Shown piece after piece: positions 14,986 to 24,003 of a DNA stretch of 64,000 bases. Made by a program: the position numbers and the translations under genes. The notes beneath the pieces are model-generated. The model had not been told where the DNA came from. It did not search any database and saw nothing but the letters and a program-made list of their open reading frames with translations. Within the stretch, counting starts at the first letter, position 1, and the number at the start of each line of letters is the position of its first letter. Origin of the DNA: Treponema sp. (GTDB lineage Bacteria; Spirochaetota; Spirochaetia; Treponematales; Treponemataceae); contig JAKSLY010000003.1 of assembly GCA_024400955.1 (NCBI GenBank), positions 50,363 to 114,362 on the forward strand, in the 5' to 3' direction.

Positions 14986-17900
14986 GTGATTGCCGTTGGA
15001 ATTATAATATCAGTTTTGTTGTCTTCATTTGTTGCTCTTGTTATAAGGCAGGTTGACAGAAAGGACAACCAGAAGGAAAGCCTCAAGAATTACACCAGGG
15101 CCCGCATTGAGGAATTTGACGAATACTTTCAGAAGCAGGCGGAAAACCAGAAGATGCTTGCCAGTGCCCTTGATGAAAAGGACATACTCGGAAAGGCTGC
15201 AGTAACGAGAATGCAGCAGCAGATAGATGAATGCCGCGAAACAATCAGCAACCTTGACAGTCCGGTTCAGGCCGTAAAGGACATTCAGGCCAGGATTGAC
15301 AGCTATGACAGGGTTTTGCAGAACCTCATGGAAATGACTGCCGCCGTTGAGCAGAACCTTGCTTCCGTAAAGAACGAGGCTGCCGTCATAGACAGGGTTA
15401 CCCAGAAGCTTAACAGGCAGCAGAAGACTGCGGAACTCCTGGAATCAAAGATTGAGGAAATTACAAAGCAGTTTGCCCAGAAGAATGCAGACCAGCTCAT
15501 GAAAATAGGCGACGACCTTTTGAACCAGTACGAAGAAAGGGCATCCCAGGTGGAAGCCACTACGGAAAAGGCTAGGAAGCAGAATGAAGCAATCATGCAG
15601 AAAATCGAGGACGACATTCGCAATGCCTATTCACAGGCTGTTGCCAATGCAAAGGATCTTGAGGATGAATCCTTCCAGCGTCTTCGGGAAGATTCCCTTG
15701 CACGCCTTGAGTCATGCCGCAATGAAATTGAAGTTCAGGCAAACCAGGTAAATGCCATCATCGATGCCCGCATCTCGGACATTCAGGGCAAGCTGGAAGA
15801 AAAATCCACGACTCTTGCAGAAGAACTCAGGAATACTTCTTCTGCCATGGAAGACAAGTTTACCGATAAGGTGAATAACCTTAAGGACATGCTTGATGCC
15901 CATACCAATGTTCTTTCGTCAACATGGACGGAGAAAATCGGAAGCCTTGAAGAAACGGTCAAGACCCAGTCTCAGAATCTTGAATCTGGTTTTTCAGAAA
16001 AGCTTGGTGAACTTGAAAGCAACGTCAGCGAAAGGATCAATTCCATTTCTGACGACGTGAATTCCGCAGTGAGCAATGTTGATTCAGACTTGAAGGGCAA
16101 GATTGCAGAACTTGCAGACAAGGTTAAGACCGGAACGGAAAAGCTTAACACCGTGGTTGACTCCCGCCTCACCTTAATTGAATCAAATGTAAACTCAAGG
16201 ACACAGGCCATTGAATCGAATCTTGATGCAAAGGTTTCTGCAATGGAAGAAAACGTGGCCAGGGCAACTGACGGTCTTGAGTCTCAGGTTGGATCCCGCG
16301 TTGAACAGCTTGAAAGCCAGATCATGAACCGGGTGGATGAACTTGAATCGTCAGTTAACTCCCGGGTTGAAAATCTTGAATCCCAGGTTGGAAGCCGCGT
16401 GGACGGCATTGAAACTTCTGTCATTTCACGCGTAGATAGTCTTGAGTCCCAGATCGGCAGTCGTGTTGACGACATAGAATCTTCCGTTAATTCTCGCGTG
16501 GAAGGTTTTGAATCCCAGATAGAAAACCGCGTTGACGGAATCGAGTCTTCAATAAATTCCCGTGTGGAAGGCTTTGAGTCTCAGGTTCAGTCAAAGGTTG
16601 ATGACCTTGAATCTTCCGTAAACATTCTCACCGATACCTTTGAAGACAGGGTTAACGGAACCTTGAATTCCATCTCGGACAAGGTGGACAGTTCCATCCT
16701 TGGCATCGAGCGTGACCTGAGCGACCGCATTGAAGAGCTTCACCAGAAAATCGCCGACAACAATGAGGCCGTTGAAAACCAGTGTCAGGAAAAGATCGGC
16801 CAGTTTGAGGAAAAGTTCCTTGGAAAAATCGATTCAATATCAAGCAACCTTGCCATGCGCACCGATGAATTTGAGGCCAAGGCAAATGCTTTTGAACAGT
16901 CTGTAAAGGAACGCACCGACAGCTTTAACTATACCCTTGAAAACGACACCACGGAATTTACTGACAAGCTTAATTCAAAGATAGAAGAACTTTCACAGCG
17001 TCTTGATGAAAAGACACAGTCCCTGGATTCCCTCTTCCGCGACCATACCAGAAGCCTGGAAAACAATTATGGCTCACGTACAAACGAACTGGTTTCAAAA
17101 CTGGAGGACACGTATTCGGAGATGGTCAATTCCGTTGATTCCCGCCTTAAGGAAATCACGAAGAACTATGACGAAAAGATTCAGGAAATGGACCAGAGCT
17201 TTAACGACAAGTCCCATTCCGTCGTCCAGCTTTTTGAGGACAAGACCCACGAGCTTGAGGATGTATATGCCCAGAAGTCCAAGTCCCTTAAGGATACCCT
17301 TGATTCAAGCAGGGATTCTGCCGAGCAGGAAATGAAGAACAAGGCAAAGGGACTCATTACGCTCTTTAACGACAAGTCAACTGAACTTGGCCAGAAGGTA
17401 AAGCAGAAGATTTCTGACTTGAACCAGGACCTTGATAAGGATGTGGAGGATATTTCCACAAAGATTAAGGAAAAGATCAAGCAGGTTAACACAAGCCTTG
17501 AGAATTCTGTCAGCAAGCTGGAAGGTGAAATCAAGACAAAGACTACCGGCCTTACAACAAACTTTGCCGACAAGTCTGACGGCATTGAGGCCATGTTCAA
17601 GAAAAAGCTTGAAGACCTTAACAACCGCGCTGCAGCCATTTCAACGGAAATCAAGAACAAGACTGATGGCCTTGAGGATGAGGTGCGCAAGAAGCTCAGC
17701 ACCCTTACGGAATCTGTCAAGGACCAGACAAGCCAGGCCATTGAAAAATACAAGACCACAACTTCAACCTATGATCAGGATATTGAAGAAAGAACCGACA
17801 TGCTCAGAAAGGAACTTGCAGACAGGACAGAAGGCCTTGACCGCATGATCCGTGAGCGTACCCAGGAGATTGAATCGCGCCTTAATGAACTTTCCAACAA

Positions 17901-20739
17901 TGTGGAATCCCAGACAAGCGGTGCCATGGAAAAGTACAAGGCAACAACTTCTGCATACATCCTTCAGATTGAACAGAATACCAAGGCTTTGCAGGATGGG
18001 CTTACGGAAAGAACCTCCGAACTTGAAAAGCTCATAGACCAGACGGCATCGGATACGCGAACCACTGTTGATGAACTTAACAAGCGTGTTAGCCAGGCCG
18101 TTGACAATGCAAATCTTCAGGTTCAGGAAATCGACCGCGACCTTCAGGATAATTCTTCAAAGATAAAGGAAGTCCAGAAGTCCATAGATGACCGTGCGGA
18201 AGAATTACGCGACCGTTATGACGGAATATTCAACACCATTCTTGAAAAGGCAAGCAAGGAAGAAGAAGAGACAATGAACAAGCTTGACCGCCTGCTTTCT
18301 TTAAACATCGAGGACCTTAGGCGTCAGTATGAGTCCCAGCTTACTTCAATGAATGATGACATAAAGGCAAACATCGGTGCCCTGGACCTTAAGGCCAATG
18401 ACCTTACGGATAACATTTCGGCTTCACTTGCAAACATCCAGAACAAGTTCCAGTCGCTGGAAGAACGTTCCGATTCTGTAATTGAAAAGATTGAGCAGGA
18501 AACAAGGGAAAGCGAGGAAAAGATCCGCAGCCTTTCAGAGGGAATTGATTCCCAGATTAAGGAACTCAATGCCCAGATGCTTACGGCTACAAAGAACATC
18601 TCCCAGGAAACTGACGCACGCCAGACAAAGTACCTTGCAGACCTTGACAGCCAGCTTGAAGCCTACAAGAAGGAAATGGAGTATCGCTTTAAGAAGCTTA
18701 ACACTGCAGGTGCCGATGTTGACAAGCTTGAAGCTTCCCTCAGGAAGGTGATGGACCAGAGCCAGAAAAAGGTTGCCGGTGACTTTGAAAAGTTCTCGGA
18801 GGCTGCCCTCAAGACCCAGAATGCATTTACCGATTCCATCAAGGAAAAGTACGAGAAGCTTAAGGATGAGCTGAATTCAGTTCAGACAAACCTTGATGAC
18901 ATAAAGAAGGAATCACAGGCCAAGCTCAGTGCCAAGGTAAAGCTCTTTGAAGATTCCTTTGAGCAGGACCTTGTAAAGCGAGAGAACGACATTGAGTCTA
19001 AGCTTGTCTCTTGGAAGAACAAATTCGATTCCCAGTTTGACGGATTTACCCAGGAATACGAGGAAAGACGCCAGGCCCTTGAAGATCATTACGACACGAC
19101 CCTTGCCCAGCGCATCCAGGAACTCCAGAAGAAGACCCAGGACCAGGAAAAGAAATTCCAGTCGGCTCTTCTTGCAGGACAGGCTACGATTCAGGAGCAG
19201 ATCAACAGCGTAAACCAGCGCATTCATGACTTTATTGAACAGTACCGTTCAGAAATAAAGAAGGCAATTGAAAGCGTTGACGGAGAGCTTAAGAACGAGA
19301 CGGATGGATACAAGCAGCGTGTTGCAGAAACCTTTGACCGCAGCGAGCGTGAATTGAATTCAAGGATTGAAGAATTCAAGGACATACTTTCCACAAAGCA
19401 GGAAAACCAGAGTGCGACAATCGATGCCGCAGTTCAGGAATTCAATGAGTGGAAGAAAAAGCTTAACGACCAGTATGAGGATTCATATCTTAAGATTGAA
19501 GATCAGCTGAAGGTTCTTTCTGAAACAAACGACCAGAAGATTAATGAACTTCAGAAGGACTTTGGCCAGGCTGCCAAGCGTGCAGGTGACATTCTCAGCG
19601 GATTTGAAGGAAACAGCAAGAAGTACCTGGATCAGTTTGAAAGCCAGTTTAACGAAATGTTTACAAAGGTTAAGTCTTACACAGACGATCAGACTGCAAG
19701 TGCAGAACAGAAGATCAAGGACCTTCGCAAGACATTTACGGAAAAGGCGGAAGAATACAAGGCTGCATACCAGAGTGCAACGGACAAGCTTAACGATGAT
19801 ACAAACAACATGCAGGTTAAGATTGATGAAATCAACAAGAGCATTGCAAAGTTTGTATCTGATTCTTCCGTATTTGACCAGGCCGACATCCTCAAGAAGC
19901 AGCTTGGAGACAGCATTGAAAACTTGAGGAGGGAAATCGCTTCCGTAAAGAACTTCGATGCCAAGCTTAATGAACTTGGTGCTCAGATGAGGCAGCTGGA
20001 AAAATTCGGCGATGAAGTCAACCAGAAGCTTAATGCCTACAGTGCAGACAAGTCCCGCCTGGACAACATCCAGTACAAGTTTGATACGCTTACAAAGCTT
20101 TCAAATGGAATGGATGCAAAGATCCAGGAACTTCAGTCTATGAATGATGACTTCATAAACATGCAGTCAAAGATGAGCCAGTTTACGGAATCCCTTGCCG
20201 GCATGGAAACAAAGATCAATCGTATTGACAAGAAAAGCGAAACGGTTGACCGCGTTGCAGAGGAAGTTAACAAGTCATTTGAAAACCTTAATGCCCTGGA
20301 AAAGCAGATTGAAGAATGCACGGGTCGCGTAAAGGTTTTGCCTGACCAGGTAGAAAAGCTTACGAAGAACATCGACAAGATTCTTAAGAATGACGGAAAG
20401 ATCAATGATGCCGTTGGCAAGGTTGAAAAACTCCAGAAGATTATGGACGATGCAGACAGGAGGCTTGAGCAGATTCAGACAAGCCAGACTGGAATCAATG
20501 AGACTGAGCTTAGGCTGCAGCAGCTTTACTCTGATGCAGAAAGTAAGCTTGATGCCCTTCATTCCATTGCAAAGGCATCTTCCGGCAAGACAAAGGCTAC
20601 TGGAGGATCCGCACTTTCACCGCAGCTTAGGGAAAATGTCCTTAAGCTCCGTCAGAGTGGATGGGGATACGGTGAAATTGCAAGAAGCCTTCATATCGAG
20701 GAAAATCTTGTTTCATTGATTTGTGAGTTTAAAAACTGA
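14986..20739 (+). CDS. Spirochaete giant coiled-coil protein (SpiroCoCo type) with C-terminal HTH
   Basis: A 1917-residue protein starting at a GTG at 14986 with GGGAG before it. Residues 3-23 form one membrane anchor; almost everything after is charged coiled coil. Residues 398-562 are fifteen consecutive 11-residue units of the type LESQVGSRVDG, a hendecad pattern expected to give a nearly straight or right-handed coil. Further long coils (about 700-1860) are rich in KTxxLxxxF and Q/K/E. The last 35 residues (LRQSGWGYGEIARSLHIEEN) look like a helix-turn-helix. The protein may tether the membrane to DNA or form a cytoplasmic filament; both are inference. A strong terminator follows. Confidence 0.88.
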   Translation: MIAVGIIISVLLSSFVALVIRQVDRKDNQKESLKNYTRARIEEFDEYFQKQAENQKMLASALDEKDILGKAAVTRMQQQIDECRETISNLDSPVQAVKDIQARIDSYDRVLQNLMEMTAAVEQNLASVKNEAAVIDRVTQKLNRQQKTAELLESKIEEITKQFAQKNADQLMKIGDDLLNQYEERASQVEATTEKARKQNEAIMQKIEDDIRNAYSQAVANAKDLEDESFQRLREDSLARLESCRNEIEVQANQVNAIIDARISDIQGKLEEKSTTLAEELRNTSSAMEDKFTDKVNNLKDMLDAHTNVLSSTWTEKIGSLEETVKTQSQNLESGFSEKLGELESNVSERINSISDDVNSAVSNVDSDLKGKIAELADKVKTGTEKLNTVVDSRLTLIESNVNSRTQAIESNLDAKVSAMEENVARATDGLESQVGSRVEQLESQIMNRVDELESSVNSRVENLESQVGSRVDGIETSVISRVDSLESQIGSRVDDIESSVNSRVEGFESQIENRVDGIESSINSRVEGFESQVQSKVDDLESSVNILTDTFEDRVNGTLNSISDKVDSSILGIERDLSDRIEELHQKIADNNEAVENQCQEKIGQFEEKFLGKIDSISSNLAMRTDEFEAKANAFEQSVKERTDSFNYTLENDTTEFTDKLNSKIEELSQRLDEKTQSLDSLFRDHTRSLENNYGSRTNELVSKLEDTYSEMVNSVDSRLKEITKNYDEKIQEMDQSFNDKSHSVVQLFEDKTHELEDVYAQKSKSLKDTLDSSRDSAEQEMKNKAKGLITLFNDKSTELGQKVKQKISDLNQDLDKDVEDISTKIKEKIKQVNTSLENSVSKLEGEIKTKTTGLTTNFADKSDGIEAMFKKKLEDLNNRAAAISTEIKNKTDGLEDEVRKKLSTLTESVKDQTSQAIEKYKTTTSTYDQDIEERTDMLRKELADRTEGLDRMIRERTQEIESRLNELSNNVESQTSGAMEKYKATTSAYILQIEQNTKALQDGLTERTSELEKLIDQTASDTRTTVDELNKRVSQAVDNANLQVQEIDRDLQDNSSKIKEVQKSIDDRAEELRDRYDGIFNTILEKASKEEEETMNKLDRLLSLNIEDLRRQYESQLTSMNDDIKANIGALDLKANDLTDNISASLANIQNKFQSLEERSDSVIEKIEQETRESEEKIRSLSEGIDSQIKELNAQMLTATKNISQETDARQTKYLADLDSQLEAYKKEMEYRFKKLNTAGADVDKLEASLRKVMDQSQKKVAGDFEKFSEAALKTQNAFTDSIKEKYEKLKDELNSVQTNLDDIKKESQAKLSAKVKLFEDSFEQDLVKRENDIESKLVSWKNKFDSQFDGFTQEYEERRQALEDHYDTTLAQRIQELQKKTQDQEKKFQSALLAGQATIQEQINSVNQRIHDFIEQYRSEIKKAIESVDGELKNETDGYKQRVAETFDRSERELNSRIEEFKDILSTKQENQSATIDAAVQEFNEWKKKLNDQYEDSYLKIEDQLKVLSETNDQKINELQKDFGQAAKRAGDILSGFEGNSKKYLDQFESQFNEMFTKVKSYTDDQTASAEQKIKDLRKTFTEKAEEYKAAYQSATDKLNDDTNNMQVKIDEINKSIAKFVSDSSVFDQADILKKQLGDSIENLRREIASVKNFDAKLNELGAQMRQLEKFGDEVNQKLNAYSADKSRLDNIQYKFDTLTKLSNGMDAKIQELQSMNDDFINMQSKMSQFTESLAGMETKINRIDKKSETVDRVAEEVNKSFENLNALEKQIEECTGRVKVLPDQVEKLTKNIDKILKNDGKINDAVGKVEKLQKIMDDADRRLEQIQTSQTGINETELRLQQLYSDAESKLDALHSIAKASSGKTKATGGSALSPQLRENVLKLRQSGWGYGEIARSLHIEENLVSLICEFKN

Positions 20740-20753
20740 TGATTTTTATATGA

Positions 20754-20786
20754 GCAAGGGGCGCCAACCGGCGCCCCTTGCTTTTT
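20754..20786 (+). terminator. Strong intrinsic terminator
   Basis: A perfect 12-bp stem GCAAGGGGCGCC/GGCGCCCCTTGC with loop AACC, followed by TTTTT. It ends the HAD/coiled-coil transcript and faces the convergent ispDF gene. Confidence 0.93.
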
Positions 20787-20795
20787 CCAAAAAAA

Positions 20796-22013
20796 CTATT
20801 TTACAAGCATGCAGATACAAATGGTTTTTACTGCATTCCATTGACCTACGCTGTCAAGCTTTTCGTTGGTCTTTGCCTTTACAAAAACCTGGTCTTCATT
20901 GACTTGAAGAACGGATGCAATGGACTGGATAACCTTCTGTCTCCACGGGAGGAATTTAGGTTTTTCCATTTCTACGACGCAGTCAAGGTTGTTAAGCTTC
21001 CATCCGGCATTTCTTACGTCATCCCAGATTTTTTTCAGCAGGATCTTGGAATCTGCATCCTTCCACTGGGGTTCTTCCGGCGGAAAATAGGAACCAATGT
21101 CTCCCAGTCCTGAGGCTCCAAGAAGGGCGTCACTGATAGCGTGGAGAAGGGCATCTCCGTCGGAGTGGCCAAGTTCCCCTCTTTCTGAAGGAATTTCAAT
21201 TCCCCCGAGCCATAGCTTTCTGCCTTCCGTAAGGCGGTGCATGTCCGTTCCAATTCCGATTCTTGTCATGGTTTCCTGTCCTGTGCCGGATCCTTTCGGT
21301 GTTATGTCGCCTGGATATGTAATCTTGATGTTTTCTACGCTTCCATCGACAACCTTTACCCTTTGACCGCCAGTAACCTGAGGGTACAGATCCCAGACTT
21401 CAGTGTCGTCGGTGCAGTCAGGATGTTCAGCGTCAGCCAGTTGGTGGCACGCTAGAAGCTTTTTCAGGTTGAATGCCTGTGGCGTCTGGACTGCTGCAAG
21501 ATGGCTTCTGACCAGATGGGTCTTAATGTAACCTTCACCGTCCAGTTCCTTCTGGGTGTCAACGGGAGTAAGGCCTGGGACTGCAGCACCGAATTTGCCG
21601 GCGGCATCTATGGTGTCTCCTATGACTTTGCAGGAAACGTATGGCCTTGCCCCGTCGTGGACAAGGACAATGGTGTCTTCTGGATTTATTCCCTGGTTTT
21701 CAACATGGGTGCAAAGGGCCTGGATGGCGTTGTATACCGACTTTTGCCTGGTGGAGCCTCCGGAAACAAAAAGGAGCCTTGATTCCGGAAGAAGCGAGCG
21801 TACCTGGGGATCTGCGTACAGGGCATCCCTTGCCTGTTTCTCATGTCCCTGGGGAATGGTGATTGCCACGGCGTCAAAAACCGCAGTCTTAAGAAAAGAT
21901 AAAGCGGCGCAGGAAAGAACTGTACCGCTTTTTAATGGAAGGTATTCCTTTTTAATCGTGCCACCCATCCTGCTTGAAGAACCGGCGGCACATATAACTA
22001 AAGTCAAACCCAT
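20796..22013 (-). CDS. ispDF: Bifunctional IspD/IspF of the MEP isoprenoid pathway
   Basis: A 405-residue fusion. Residues 1 to about 235 are IspD (CTP to 4-diphosphocytidyl-methylerythritol): CAAGSSSRMG at 8-17 binds CTP and VHDGARPYV is the second motif. Met249 begins IspF (cyclodiphosphate synthase): GTDMHRL and GHSDGDALLHAI supply the metal-binding Asp and His. Fused IspDF occurs in several bacteria in which the two enzymes act two steps apart; the intervening kinase ispE lies separately at 34590. The ATG is three bases after carD, so it is in the carD transcript. Confidence 0.95.
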   Translation of the reverse strand: MGLTLVICAAGSSSRMGGTIKKEYLPLKSGTVLSCAALSFLKTAVFDAVAITIPQGHEKQARDALYADPQVRSLLPESRLLFVSGGSTRQKSVYNAIQALCTHVENQGINPEDTIVLVHDGARPYVSCKVIGDTIDAAGKFGAAVPGLTPVDTQKELDGEGYIKTHLVRSHLAAVQTPQAFNLKKLLACHQLADAEHPDCTDDTEVWDLYPQVTGGQRVKVVDGSVENIKITYPGDITPKGSGTGQETMTRIGIGTDMHRLTEGRKLWLGGIEIPSERGELGHSDGDALLHAISDALLGASGLGDIGSYFPPEEPQWKDADSKILLKKIWDDVRNAGWKLNNLDCVVEMEKPKFLPWRQKVIQSIASVLQVNEDQVFVKAKTNEKLDSVGQWNAVKTICICMLVK

Positions 22014-22016
22014 GGA

Positions 22017-22628
22017 TTAATCGTCATCGTCGTCGTCATCATCGTTTCTTTTTGATGATGTGTCTTCTTCGAATTCATCCTCTTCGTCTTCATCTTCAAC
22101 GAAGGTCTGCTTCTTTTCTACACGGAGACCAAGAGGTTCAAGCTTTTCATGGAGCATGACCTCAACTTCCTTTGAAGAAATTCCAAAGGCTTCTGCAATC
22201 TCGTCTTCAAGAAGCTTCTTTGCGTTGTCGTAAAGCTTGCGTTCGAGAATAGGGAGTTCCTTTACCTTTGAACGGTGGTAAAGGCAGCGGACAATGGCTG
22301 CAATGTCGAGGATGGTTCCCTTTTTCTGGAGCTCAAGGTTCTGCTGGTATCTGAGCTTCCAGTCTGATGTCGGCGGCTCAAATTCTTCGCTGATGGAATC
22401 AAGGGCTTTCTGTGCTTCATCCTTTGAAACAACTGCACGGATTCCAAACATGTGGGCATTTTCTACCGGCACGATAACGTACATATCAGAAACTTCAATG
22501 AAAATCTTGTAGTGATAAACCTGCTCACCCTTGAATTCACGCTTGAAGACGTCTGTGATTTTACCAAGACCCTGGCTTGGGTATACAACCTTCTGGTTAA
22601 CTGAAAATTCTGTCTTTGGTTTTGCCAT
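22017..22628 (-). CDS. carD: CarD/CdnL-family RNA polymerase-binding regulator
   Basis: A 203-residue protein. The N-terminal Tudor-like RNAP-interacting domain is clear (FSVNQKVVYPSQGLGKITDV at 8-27), followed by the helical domain seen in CarD and in TRCF. CarD binds the RNAP beta subunit and stabilises open promoter complexes, often at rRNA promoters. Residues 177-203 form an acidic tail ending in eight aspartates, unlike ordinary CarD proteins and encoded by a GAT/GAC-type microsatellite. There is no Shine-Dalgarno; the promoter -10 box lies 7 bases from the ATG, a leaderless arrangement. It heads an operon with ispDF. Confidence 0.93.
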   Translation of the reverse strand: MAKPKTEFSVNQKVVYPSQGLGKITDVFKREFKGEQVYHYKIFIEVSDMYVIVPVENAHMFGIRAVVSKDEAQKALDSISEEFEPPTSDWKLRYQQNLELQKKGTILDIAAIVRCLYHRSKVKELPILERKLYDNAKKLLEDEIAEAFGISSKEVEVMLHEKLEPLGLRVEKKQTFVEDEDEEDEFEEDTSSKRNDDDDDDDD

Positions 22629-22635
22629 AGTTTAC

Positions 22636-22664
22636 ATGATACCACAGTTTTTAAAAACTTACAA
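22636..22664 (-). promoter_or_regulatory. carD promoter, leaderless arrangement
   Basis: On the minus strand TTGTAA (22659-22664), 17-base spacer, TATCAT (22636-22641). Seven bases separate the -10 box from the carD ATG, so transcription should begin at the ATG itself. The promoter overlaps the end of dgt. Confidence 0.65.
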
Positions 22665-23931
22665 TCTCATCAAAAACACTGATGGCAAACTGGTCGGTCA
22701 TTCCGCTGATGAATTCGATGATGCATTTTTCCCAGCTCTCGTTGTCATTGATGTCGAATACTTCAGGCGTGTTTATCCTCATGACGGATTTTTTTTCAGC
22801 ATCGTATTTTGTGTACTTGACCAGCCATGTGGAAAATGAAGACTGGAGCTTTGGCATGTAGCGCAGGGCCTGTTCAATGCGCTTGTTCTGGGCATAGATC
22901 TGAAGCTTCATCAGGGTGCGGTAGATTGTTCCAAGGACGTTTTCCGCATATCTTGCAAATTCCTCAAGGCGCCAGTTCTTGTAGATGTTTGCGTAGCTGA
23001 ATCTCTTGAGTTCGGAAATGAATTTATAGTATGGCTCGCTAAAGCACAGCCCTTTTTCCGGGGAACTTTGCTCGCACAGGTCAACAATCATGTCGTTTAT
23101 CAGGACCGTGGTGTTTACCGCTCGCCCTGACCTGTAAACTCCGTTTGTGGTGTGGGAAGAAAATTTCTTGTTGGGACCAAATCCAAGGGTGGCCCCGACA
23201 ATTTCCCTAAGCTGGCGGTAGGCCGACATGTCAAGGATGTGGTAGCTTCTTGCGTCCTCGATGTCCCGTCCAAGGAATGAAACCTTGTCTGCAATTTTAA
23301 CTATGCAGCTTTCCCATGTGAATGGAGAAACTATTCCCGGTCGTTTTATGGAATAAAGCTCGATGGCTTCGCTTCTTGGCTTGAGTCCCTGCTGGTCAAC
23401 TTCTCCGCAGTGGCATACAAGACCGTCCCTTACGGCGTATGTCAGGTCAAGGTTTTTTTCGGCTCCCTCAGGATCCTGGAGGGTTTCTATGAAGTCTGCA
23501 AAGAAGAGGCTGTTCCTTTCATGCCAGAATTTCTTTGGGGCGTTGATGCCTTCCTTCTGGTTCTTGATGAGCTTGTTCAGTATGTCTTCCCCTGTGTGGC
23601 CAAAGGGGGCGTGACCGATGTCGTGGCCAATGGCAACTGCGTTGGTAAGCTCCGTGTTCAGGCCAAGGTACTTGGAGATGGTGGTGCTCACGCTTGCAAC
23701 GTGGTTAACGTGCTCGATTCTTGTGCAGATGTGGTCATTTTGCGGTGCATAAAAAACCTGGGTCTTGTGCTTGAGCCTGCGGTATGCCTCGCAGTGCAGG
23801 ATTCGGGTGTAGTCCCTTTCAAATTCCGAGCGAATGCCGTTCCTGCTGTAAAGGGAGCTGTCCCTCTTGATGCACTGTTCCCACTTTGGATTTTTTTCGT
23901 CACATCTAACTTCTGCAAATGAATCTTTCAT
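22651..23931 (-). CDS. dgt: dGTP triphosphohydrolase (HD domain)
   Basis: A 426-residue cytoplasmic enzyme that splits dNTPs to deoxynucleosides and triphosphate. The HD-domain residues are visible: His74 in RIEHVNHV, His103-Asp104 in GHDIGHAPFGH with His107 and His112. CEAYRRLKHKTQVFYAPQND (48-67) is the usual dGTPase lead-in. Its ATG lies 6 bases after a TATAAT box with no Shine-Dalgarno, so the mRNA is probably leaderless. It is upstream of carD-ispDF in the same direction, but carD also has its own promoter. Confidence 0.94.
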   Translation of the reverse strand: MKDSFAEVRCDEKNPKWEQCIKRDSSLYSRNGIRSEFERDYTRILHCEAYRRLKHKTQVFYAPQNDHICTRIEHVNHVASVSTTISKYLGLNTELTNAVAIGHDIGHAPFGHTGEDILNKLIKNQKEGINAPKKFWHERNSLFFADFIETLQDPEGAEKNLDLTYAVRDGLVCHCGEVDQQGLKPRSEAIELYSIKRPGIVSPFTWESCIVKIADKVSFLGRDIEDARSYHILDMSAYRQLREIVGATLGFGPNKKFSSHTTNGVYRSGRAVNTTVLINDMIVDLCEQSSPEKGLCFSEPYYKFISELKRFSYANIYKNWRLEEFARYAENVLGTIYRTLMKLQIYAQNKRIEQALRYMPKLQSSFSTWLVKYTKYDAEKKSVMRINTPEVFDINDNESWEKCIIEFISGMTDQFAISVFDEIVSF

Positions 23932-23937
23932 GATTTT

Positions 23938-23966
23938 ATTATAATATTGGATTGTTAAAAACTCAA
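23938..23966 (-). promoter_or_regulatory. dgt promoter, leaderless arrangement
   Basis: On the minus strand TTGAGT (23961-23966), 17-base spacer, TATAAT (23938-23943), then AAAATC and the ATG at 23931. With a normal 7-base distance the transcript starts on the A of the ATG. Confidence 0.78.
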
Positions 23967-24003
23967 TTCAGAAGTTCAGCATGAAAATGCAAGGGAGAAT
24001 AAA

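Noticed and set aside
16177..16671. Non-coding minisatellite
   Set aside because: The 33-base units stay in frame, third positions vary, and the protein pattern is a hendecad coiled coil.
23940..23945. Plus-strand promoter for the nuclease gene at the shared TATAAT
   Set aside because: No -35-like hexamer lies 16-18 bases upstream on the plus strand; only the minus-strand reading gives a complete promoter.
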